This document shows, piece by piece, positions 1 through 4,367 of a DNA stretch of 5,003 nt. Source of the stretch: an uncultured Actinomycetes bacterium. GTDB lineage: Bacteria; Actinomycetota; Actinomycetes; Nanopelagicales; Nanopelagicaceae. The notes beneath the pieces are model-generated. The model saw only the letters and a list, made by a program, of their open reading frames with translations, was not told where the DNA came from and made no database searches. Position numbers and translations under genes: made by a program. The stretch spans positions 1-5,003 of the forward strand of contig CAINSH010000237.1 of the NCBI GenBank assembly GCA_903852955.1. Reading direction: 5' to 3'. Numbering within the stretch: the stretch's first letter is position 1; the number at the start of each line of letters is the position of its first letter.

Positions 1-887
1 AGAATTTCGCGTTCTGCCATGCCATCAAGGAATGAGTTAACGGTGGCTTCATCGTAATTTGTTGTAAATGAGGTTGAGAGCCAGAGCCCGAAGGACCAAT
101 CAGGGACCTTGGCAGGTTTGCCTAAGAAATCTGTGTATCGCTTAATGATTTCGCGTGGATTTTTCCCGTAGATAAAGAAAATTTCAAGCTCTTCTCCTGG
201 CACAGATATCTGCACTTTATCGACTACTTCAGTTCCGATTTCAAGACTGACTTTTCCTGTGTGATTGATAAACACTCCATAGCCATGGTTAGTCAGGTAA
301 AATGGAACGTTTTTATAAGCTTGTTCAGATGCAGTGCCGCCATCCTCATTCCAGATTTCAATAACTTGGCCATTTTTTACAAATGGGGTGAAGTGCTCAC
401 CAAGGCCATAGACCAATTCACCCACAGCAAGATTAAGTTGAATATTGATATATGAATCGCCGTTATGGTTCATCCAAGCAATGCCTTTATCGGCAATTCG
501 AGTTAGATGCTTACCTTCTGCACTGATATCTAAATGAAATGCTTCACCTTCTGTAATGGAAGCAACCAAATCAGCACTCGTCATTGAAAAGCCACGGCCA
601 TTTTGTGAAATCTGGGGTGTGCTGGAATCAACGGTTAATTCAAAGTGCGGTCCATGATCAATCCCACCTTCATGATGAGTGACTTTCACGCCGATGATGT
701 TCTTCATCGGTGAATGAAGACGAGTTGTAATCAAGGGAATATTGAGAGTATCTCCACGATCTGCGATGATTTTACTCGGTGAAAAGATCGTAAGTTCAGA
801 ATCAGAACGATCGATGCGATGGGCAGTCTTACCGTAATAAGCGCGCACACCTTCGCGAAGGAGCCAAAAACCGTTGGTAAAGCGCAT
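1..887 (-). CDS. yicI: Alpha-xylosidase, GH31 (YicI type), N-terminal part only
   Basis: The first 295 residues are visible; the reading frame stays open past the left edge. E. coli YicI has 772 residues, so roughly 60% is missing, including the catalytic nucleophile and acid aspartates. The family releases alpha-linked xylose from xyloglucan oligosaccharides or isoprimeverose (EC 3.2.1.177). The opening MRFTNGFWLLREG, VYGLGEHFTPFVKNGQ (159-174), WNEDGGTASEQAYKN (179-193) and LWLSTSFTTNYDEATVNSF (268-286) follow E. coli YicI closely as I remember it, with a constant offset of about three residues. Asp182 and Phe274 would then be YicI Asp185 and Phe277, which line the sugar pocket. No signal peptide is seen, so a cytoplasmic enzyme acting on imported oligosaccharides is likely. 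The ATG at 887 begins at the family's usual N terminus, 12 bases after the xylA stop. It lacks a clear Shine-Dalgarno sequence, so translational coupling to xylA is probable. Confidence 0.93.
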   Translation of the reverse strand, partial: MRFTNGFWLLREGVRAYYGKTAHRIDRSDSELTIFSPSKIIADRGDTLNIPLITTRLHSPMKNIIGVKVTHHEGGIDHGPHFELTVDSSTPQISQNGRGFSMTSADLVASITEGEAFHLDISAEGKHLTRIADKGIAWMNHNGDSYINIQLNLAVGELVYGLGEHFTPFVKNGQVIEIWNEDGGTASEQAYKNVPFYLTNHGYGVFINHTGKVSLEIGTEVVDKVQISVPGEELEIFFIYGKNPREIIKRYTDFLGKPAKVPDWSFGLWLSTSFTTNYDEATVNSFLDGMAEREI

Positions 888-891
888 GAGA

Positions 892-909
892 GAAGGGCTT
901 TAAGCCTTC
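892..909 (-). other. Small inverted repeat at the xylA/alpha-xylosidase junction
   Basis: On the minus-strand transcript, GAAGGC and GCCCTTC flank the loop TTAAA and can pair as a six-base-pair stem with one bulged C. The xylA stop codon (900-902) lies in the loop, and the alpha-xylosidase ATG begins five bases past the stem. The hairpin has no T tract and is too weak to be a terminator. It could influence reinitiation between the two genes, or be chance. Confidence 0.35.
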
Positions 910-2057
910 ACTCCCATCAGGTGCTCTAGAGCTAACTGATCAACTAGTTCATAGCCGTATCCACGTGTACCTGCGGCTTCGACATCGAAAGAATCTTTAG
1001 CAAGATCTCTCCAAGTCTCACCTACAGAAAGCGTTGATTCTGCAAGGCCTGGAATATTTGAATCCTTCATGGCAGCAATTACACGTGGATCTGCGCGAAA
1101 CGCTGCTGCACGCTCTTTGAGCGCTAGGTATGTGCGCATATTTGAAGATGCAGATTGCCATACACCCTTGTCATCTTCAGTACGGCCCGGCTTGTAGTCA
1201 AAATGCTTTGGTCCGTCGTACTTATAGCGCTCAAGTAAATCTACTAAGAAGAATGCAGACTTTAAATCTCCATGCCCAAAAACTAAATCTTGATCAAACT
1301 TTGGACCGTGCTGACCGTTGAGGTCGATATGAAATAACTTCTTTTGCCACAGTGCTTGGGCGATTCCATGTACAAAGTTCAAGCCGGCCATTTGTTCGTG
1401 TCCAACTTCAGGGTTTAATCCAACTAACTCAGGTCGATCTAATGTGTAAATAAATGCAAGTGCATGTCCAATAGTTGGCAAGAAGATATCGCCGCGTGGT
1501 TCATTTGGCTTTGGTTCGATTGCAAATTTAATGTCATAACCATTGTCAGTAACAAACTCGCCTAACGTATTAAAAGCTTCGCGGAAACGATCTAGTGCAA
1601 CGTATCCATCTTTAGCGCCATCAGATTCGGCACCTTCTCGGCCTCCCCAGCAAACATACGTCTTTGCACCAAGCTCAACTGCAAGTTCAATATTTTTCAT
1701 AACCTTGCGAATTGCATAACGGCGAATATCTTTATCGTTTGAAGTAAAAGCGCCATCTTTAAAGACTGGATGTGTAAAAAGGTTTGTTGTAGCCATCGGC
1801 ACTTTCATGCCTGTTTCATCTAGCGCCTTTTTAAATCGATCAATATGGCTGCGTCGTGTGCCTTCATCGCTTCCAAATGGGATCAAATCATCATCGTGAA
1901 AAGTAACACCATAAGCACCGCGTTCTGCCAGCTCATTGACTGTGCGGACCGGGTCTAGTGCGCCACGTGTTGCATCTCCAAAGGGGTCTCGCGCCTGCCA
2001 ACCTACGGTCCAGAGACCAAAAGTGAACTTATCTGCCGGAGTTGGAGTCAATGTCAT
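900..2057 (-). CDS. xylA: Xylose isomerase, class I (Streptomyces type)
   Basis: Interconverts D-xylose and D-xylulose (EC 5.3.1.5) in the cytoplasm using two divalent metals. At 385 residues it has the usual length of the short actinobacterial class. The residue numbers match the Streptomyces enzyme exactly. His54 and Asp57 are in FHDDDLIPF, and Lys183 is in [10 protein letters not shown]. The metal ligands are Glu181, Glu217, His220 ([11 protein letters not shown]), Asp245, Asp255 and Asp257 ([11 protein letters not shown]), and Asp287. The pocket aromatics Trp16, Phe94 and Trp137 (CWGGREG) are also present, so the enzyme should be active. The ATG at 2057 has the Shine-Dalgarno AAAAGGA nine bases upstream. 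The gene leads a probable operon with the alpha-xylosidase, whose product xylose is its substrate. No xylulokinase is visible, so it must be encoded elsewhere. Confidence 0.97.
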   Translation of the reverse strand: MTLTPTPADKFTFGLWTVGWQARDPFGDATRGALDPVRTVNELAERGAYGVTFHDDDLIPFGSDEGTRRSHIDRFKKALDETGMKVPMATTNLFTHPVFKDGAFTSNDKDIRRYAIRKVMKNIELAVELGAKTYVCWGGREGAESDGAKDGYVALDRFREAFNTLGEFVTDNGYDIKFAIEPKPNEPRGDIFLPTIGHALAFIYTLDRPELVGLNPEVGHEQMAGLNFVHGIAQALWQKKLFHIDLNGQHGPKFDQDLVFGHGDLKSAFFLVDLLERYKYDGPKHFDYKPGRTEDDKGVWQSASSNMRTYLALKERAAAFRADPRVIAAMKDSNIPGLAESTLSVGETWRDLAKDSFDVEAAGTRGYGYELVDQLALEHLMGVKA

Positions 2058-2066
2058 AGCGTTAGA

Positions 2067-2073
2067 TCCTTTT
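2067..2073 (-). promoter_or_regulatory. Ribosome binding site of xylA
   Basis: AAAAGGA on the minus strand lies nine bases before the ATG at 2057. It supports that start, which also gives residue numbering identical to Streptomyces xylose isomerase. Confidence 0.7.
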
Positions 2074-2100
2074 GTTCGGAGGGCAAAGGCCCGTTTTGTT
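2070..2100. repeat. Direct repeat TTTTGTT flanking a small palindrome
   Basis: Two plus-strand copies of TTTTGTT (2070-2076 and 2094-2100) are spaced 24 bases apart, start to start. Between them, GGGC and GCCC (2081-2092) form a four-base-pair stem with the loop AAAG. The block lies in the predicted xylA leader; its left copy overlaps the ribosome binding site and its right copy overlaps the candidate tRNA promoter. It could be an operator or leader structure for the xylose genes, but the elements are short. Confidence 0.3.
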
Positions 2101-2124
2101 ACATGGCTAACTTACCTCTAATCT
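2096..2124 (+). promoter_or_regulatory. Candidate promoter of tRNA-Leu
   Basis: TTGTTA (2096-2101; four of six bases match TTGACA) is followed after 17 bases by TAATCT (2119-2124), which fits the TANNNT pattern of actinobacterial -10 boxes. Transcription would begin near 2131, about 40 bases before the mature tRNA. This is a motif match only. Confidence 0.4.
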
Positions 2125-2137
2125 TGTCCCCTATCCA
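2109..2137 (-). promoter_or_regulatory. Candidate promoter of xylA operon
   Basis: On the minus strand, TGGATA (2132-2137; four of six bases match TTGACA) is followed after 17 bases by TAAGTT (2109-2114), a TANNNT -10 box. The start would be near 2102, giving a leader of about 45 bases that contains the TTTTGTT repeat block. It overlaps the candidate tRNA promoter on the other strand. Confidence 0.33.
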
Positions 2138-2143
2138 GATGCA

Positions 2144-2158
2144 AAGGCGTAAAGCCTT
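2144..2158 (+). other. Small hairpin in the tRNA-Leu leader
   Basis: AAGGC and GCCTT pair across the loop GTAAA, ending 12 bases before the tRNA. It could help 5' processing of the precursor, or be chance. It is only five base pairs long. Confidence 0.25.
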
Positions 2159-2170
2159 ACAACTGGGTTT

Positions 2171-2251
2171 GCGGGAGTGGTGAAATGGCAGACACGCAGG
2201 TCTTAGGAACCTGTGTCTTCGGACGTGCGGGTTCAAGTCCCGCCTCCCGCA
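2171..2251 (+). tRNA. trnL(uag): tRNA-Leu, anticodon UAG
   Basis: A complete class II cloverleaf can be folded by eye. The acceptor stem is GCGGGAG (2171-2177) with CTCCCGC (2244-2250) and discriminator A2251. The D stem is GTG/CAC. The anticodon stem CAGGT/ACCTG (2197-2201/2209-2213) closes the seven-base loop CTTAGGA, with anticodon TAG at 2204-2206. A long variable arm (GTC-TTCG-GAC) is capped by a UUCG tetraloop, and the T arm is GCGGG-TTCAAGT-CCCGC. The A discriminator and long arm fit leucine. It reads CUA and probably other CUN codons. The terminal CCA is not encoded (CAC follows), so it must be added enzymatically. No terminator separates it from the gene 32 bases downstream. Confidence 0.97.
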
Positions 2252-2257
2252 CACATC

Positions 2258-2263
2258 TATAAG
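2258..2263 (+). promoter_or_regulatory. Candidate -10 box for the 110-residue gene
   Basis: TATAAG matches the TATAAT consensus at five of six bases. It lies just behind the tRNA, 20 bases before the ATG at 2284, so a transcript from it would have a leader of only about 14 bases. No good -35 box precedes it, since the expected position falls in the tRNA T arm. The alternative is co-transcription with the tRNA. Confidence 0.3.
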
Positions 2264-2283
2264 TGAAAAGTTAAACTCAACTC

Positions 2284-2616
2284 ATGGCAAAACAATCTGC
2301 AGCCCGAACAAAGATGTTGGCTTCGCAAGCGAAAAAAGAGGCAGCAGAACGCCGTGCCGAAAAAGCAAAAAACGTTTGTGAAGTAACTGCCGGCGAAGTT
2401 GATTTAGATAAATATGCAGAAGTAGATGGTGACTGGCGAGAAATCGGATTAGCCGCACCAGCACGTCGGGCACTCATAGATGATGGTTTGTATCACTTAA
2501 GTGATCTACGCAAAGTTTCATTAGCTGCCCTCAAAGAGCTGCATGGGATGGGTCCTAATGCAATAAGAATTTTGACTGCAGAAATGAAAAAGGCCGATCT
2601 ATCTTTTAGAAAATAG
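2284..2616 (+). CDS. Small protein with RNA polymerase alpha-CTD-like helix-hairpin-helix
   Basis: A 110-residue protein in two parts. Residues 3-30 are rich in Lys, Arg, Ala and Glu and look like a charged, possibly disordered or helical tail. Residues 54-108 (from IGLAAPARRALIDDGLYHLS through GMGPNAIRIL to LSF) follow the pattern of the RNA polymerase alpha C-terminal domain, with a helix-hairpin-helix turn at HGMG (87-90). The glycine of the turn is kept, but the position I align with the DNA-contacting Arg265 of E. coli alpha appears to be proline. It is far too short to be RpoA. A nucleic-acid-binding or nucleoid-type role is plausible but not shown. The ATG has no convincing Shine-Dalgarno sequence. 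The gene is 32 bases behind tRNA-Leu and converges on metY, with its stop codon inside the metY terminator stem. Confidence 0.75.
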   Translation: MAKQSAARTKMLASQAKKEAAERRAEKAKNVCEVTAGEVDLDKYAEVDGDWREIGLAAPARRALIDDGLYHLSDLRKVSLAALKELHGMGPNAIRILTAEMKKADLSFRK

Positions 2617-2625
2617 ACCGACCTT
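2586..2625 (-). terminator. Rho-independent terminator of metY, overlapping the opposite gene's end
   Basis: Read on the minus strand, 13 bases (2625-2613) pair with 13 bases (2602-2590) across a 10-base loop, with two G-U wobbles and no mismatch. A run of five T follows (2591-2587), then C. It lies just past the metY stop (2637-2639). On the plus strand the two wobbles become A-C mismatches and the following T tract is poor, so it should work mainly for metY. The stop codon of the convergent gene (2614-2616) is within the stem. Confidence 0.8.
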
Positions 2626-2636
2626 AATCTAATTAT

Positions 2637-3959
2637 TTACGCATTAGATAAAGCAGCAAATCCCAACTTGATATCGTTTTTAATATCTTCAATATTTTCA
2701 AGCCCAATACTGACACGGATCATTCCAGGAGTGATGCCTGCTTTAATTTGCTCGTCAGGGTTTAACTGTGAATGCGTCGTCGATGCTGGGTGAATTACTA
2801 ATGATCTAACATCGCCGATATTGGCAACGTGGCTAAATAGTTTTAGACCCTCAACAAATTTACGCCCTGCAGGTGCTCCGCCTTTAACTTCAAAAGTAAA
2901 GACAGCTCCCGCACCTTTTGGTGCATATTTTTTAGCAGCTGCATGCCAAGGCGATGAAGCAAGACCTGCATAACTCACATGAGCTACTTCTGGCTGCTTT
3001 TCTAACCACTCAGCAAGTTCTTGTGCATTTTGCAAATGTCGATCCATTCGCAAGTTAAGTGTTTCTAAACCTTGGGCCAAAAGCCAAGCATTAAAAGGTG
3101 ACACGGATGAACCGAAATCGCGCAAAAGCTGTAATCGGGCTTTGAAAATATAGGCAAGATTCGCGCCAAAGTCACCACCCACACCTAAAGTTTTTGCATA
3201 TACAAGATTGTTATAACTTGGATCTGGTTGATTAAATCCTGGAAATTTTTCTGGATTCTTAGCAAAGTCAAAATTTCCTGAATCAACAATTGCGCCAACC
3301 ATCGCATTACCATGCCCAGATAGAAACTTAGTCGCCGAGTGCGTCACGATGTCGACCCCATAATCAAATGGTCGGGTGACATAGGGCGTAGCAATGGTGT
3401 TATCAACTATCCATGGCACGCCTGCCTCATGTGCAACTTGCGCAATTGCTTCAAGATCAAGAACTGCCCCTAAAGGATTTGAGATTCCCTCACCAAAGAA
3501 AGCCTTTGTGTTTGGTCTAACTGCCGAGCGCCAGGCATCCATGTTGCCTGTGTCATTAACAAAAGTTACTTCGATTCCAAATTTTGGAAGTGTGTAATTA
3601 AAAAGATTAAAAGTTCCGCCATAAACATTTGAACTAGAAACAATGTGATCTCCCGCTTGAGCGACGTTCATAATTGCAAGCGTGGTTGCTGCCATTCCAG
3701 ATGCAACCAGAAGCGCTGCAACTCCCCCTTCAAGGGCTGCAATACGTTTTTCGACTGCGTCCTGTGTGGGGTTATTTATGCGAGTGTAAACATTTCCAGC
3801 TTCGGCAATGCCAAAAAGATTAGCCGCATGCTGTGTATCTCTAAACTGGTAAGCAGTTGTTTGATAAATCGGTAAGGACCGCGAACCTGTATCTGAATCA
3901 GGAACCTGGCCTGCATGGATTTGGAGAGTTTCAAAGGACCATTCTGTATTTTCGCTCAT
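2637..3959 (-). CDS. metY: O-acetylhomoserine sulfhydrylase (PLP-dependent)
   Basis: Makes homocysteine from O-acetylhomoserine and sulfide (EC 2.5.1.49) in methionine synthesis, in the cytoplasm. From the ATG at 3959 it has 440 residues, close to the usual MetY length and longer than cystathionine gamma-synthases. Cys/Met-metabolism PLP fold: phosphate-binding YTRINNPTQ (58-66) and SGMAA (87-91), the cofactor-ring Asp186 in VDNT, Schiff-base Lys211 in HSATKFLSGHG, the SLVIHPASTTHSQL motif (386-399), and Arg415 in IRVSIGLE for the substrate carboxylate. The segment around PGFNQPDPSYNN is typical of MetY, which favours it over MetB or MetZ. An upstream TTG (3998) is in frame, but the 13 residues it would add are encoded across the ribosome binding site and an inverted repeat, so I prefer the ATG. 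The gene lies 78 bases behind the small membrane protein and could be partly read through from it. Confidence 0.92.
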   Translation of the reverse strand: MSENTEWSFETLQIHAGQVPDSDTGSRSLPIYQTTAYQFRDTQHAANLFGIAEAGNVYTRINNPTQDAVEKRIAALEGGVAALLVASGMAATTLAIMNVAQAGDHIVSSSNVYGGTFNLFNYTLPKFGIEVTFVNDTGNMDAWRSAVRPNTKAFFGEGISNPLGAVLDLEAIAQVAHEAGVPWIVDNTIATPYVTRPFDYGVDIVTHSATKFLSGHGNAMVGAIVDSGNFDFAKNPEKFPGFNQPDPSYNNLVYAKTLGVGGDFGANLAYIFKARLQLLRDFGSSVSPFNAWLLAQGLETLNLRMDRHLQNAQELAEWLEKQPEVAHVSYAGLASSPWHAAAKKYAPKGAGAVFTFEVKGGAPAGRKFVEGLKLFSHVANIGDVRSLVIHPASTTHSQLNPDEQIKAGITPGMIRVSIGLENIEDIKNDIKLGFAALSNA

Positions 3960-3972
3960 GCGAATTACTCTG

Positions 3973-3978
3973 CTCCTA
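3973..3978 (-). promoter_or_regulatory. Ribosome binding site of metY
   Basis: TAGGAG on the minus strand lies 13 bases before the ATG at 3959. The spacing is on the long side. It still favours this ATG over the TTG at 3998, whose only purine-rich stretch (AAAGG) is three bases away and too close. Confidence 0.5.
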
Positions 3979-3995
3979 TTGCAAAGCTTTTGCAA
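3979..3995. promoter_or_regulatory. Perfect inverted repeat upstream of metY, candidate operator
   Basis: TTGCAAA and TTTGCAA form a perfect seven-base inverted repeat around the spacer GCT, touching the metY ribosome binding site. A repressor bound here would sit downstream of a weak candidate -10 box (TATCCT on the minus strand, about 4006-4011). In RNA the same arms could form a hairpin next to the ribosome binding site. The TTTGCAA core recalls the site of the corynebacterial regulator RamB, but the regulator is unknown. Confidence 0.5.
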
Positions 3996-4037
3996 CAACC
4001 TTTCAGGATAAATTTCTGACTGTCTTGATGCTAGAAA

Positions 4038-4295
4038 CTAATTAATTACTGCGTAAACAATGAGCATCAGACCTACGGCCATGCTCGCAGCTTGAACTGC
4101 TTTACCTTCTAGTTTCTTGGTAATTGCTGGGATCCATGTTGTGGCCAACAAAATCGCACCCGGAATAATGATGGTCAAACTGTGTTGCACAACTCCAGCA
4201 TGACCAGTTTGGTAGCGCAAGTTGATTAAACCGATGGCAATTAGAAGGTAACTACCCATTCGATAATTATTAATTACGTTGCTTTTCAAACTCAT
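4038..4295 (-). CDS. Small multi-pass membrane protein of unknown function
   Basis: I do not recognise this 85-residue protein. It shows about three hydrophobic segments: residues 14-27 (GSYLLIAIGLINLR, the weakest), 38-56 (from HSLTIIIPGAILL) and 66-84 (from AVQAASMAVGLML). A charged loop, KKLEGK (60-65), separates the last two. It has two histidines (32 and 38), no cysteine and no cleavable signal peptide. The gene follows actinorhodopsin on the same strand after 72 bases that contain a strong hairpin, so its expression is probably linked to the rhodopsin but reduced. The ATG at 4295 has AAGGAG only one base away; the TTG two codons inside (4289) has the same site at a spacing of seven and may be the real start. 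A role alongside the rhodopsin is inferred from position only. Confidence 0.72.
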   Translation of the reverse strand: MSLKSNVINNYRMGSYLLIAIGLINLRYQTGHAGVVQHSLTIIIPGAILLATTWIPAITKKLEGKAVQAASMAVGLMLIVYAVIN

Positions 4296-4296
4296 T

Positions 4297-4302
4297 CTCC
4301 TT
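4297..4302 (-). promoter_or_regulatory. Ribosome binding site of the 85-residue gene, deciding its start
   Basis: AAGGAG on the minus strand is the best Shine-Dalgarno sequence in the window. It is one base from the ATG at 4295, which is too close, and seven bases from the TTG at 4289, which is ideal. The protein may therefore start two residues later than the ATG suggests. Confidence 0.6.
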
Positions 4303-4318
4303 GATATTGATTGAGTAA

Positions 4319-4355
4319 TAAGTAAGGGGCACCGATAATCGGTACCCCTTACTTA
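4319..4355 (-). terminator. Strong hairpin after actinorhodopsin, terminator or attenuator
   Basis: Eleven base pairs (4319-4329 with 4345-4355, containing GGGG/CCCC), one mismatch, then five base pairs (ACCGA/TCGGT) close a three-base loop. It begins 12 bases past the rhodopsin stop codon. On the minus strand it is followed by a mixed TTATTAC stretch rather than a clean T run, so termination may be partial. It would protect the rhodopsin mRNA and lower expression of the following gene. Confidence 0.7.
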
Positions 4356-4367
4356 ACTTCTACTTAC

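Noticed and set aside
261..455. Plus-strand open frame opposite the alpha-xylosidase
   Set aside because: The opposite strand encodes well conserved YicI sequence over this whole stretch.
1936..2121. Plus-strand open frame across the start of xylA
   Set aside because: It overlaps the conserved xylA N terminus and the intergenic region and has no family resemblance.
2171..2283. tRNA-Leu as an attachment site of an integrated element
   Set aside because: No integrase gene and no repeat of the tRNA 3' end is visible; the neighbours are ordinary chromosomal genes.
2277..2477. Minus-strand open frames opposite the 110-residue gene
   Set aside because: The plus-strand frame gives a coherent alpha-CTD-like domain; the opposite frames give low-complexity Ser/Ala-rich or Leu-rich sequence.
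2284..2616. The 110-residue gene as a fragment of rpoA
   Set aside because: It has its own start and stop and a basic N-terminal tail, with no trace of the alpha N-terminal domain, and the arginine that binds DNA seems absent.
3960..3998. TTG start for metY adding 13 residues
   Set aside because: The added residues are encoded by the inverted repeat and ribosome binding site, are unlike the MetY N terminus, and the purine stretch before the TTG is too close.
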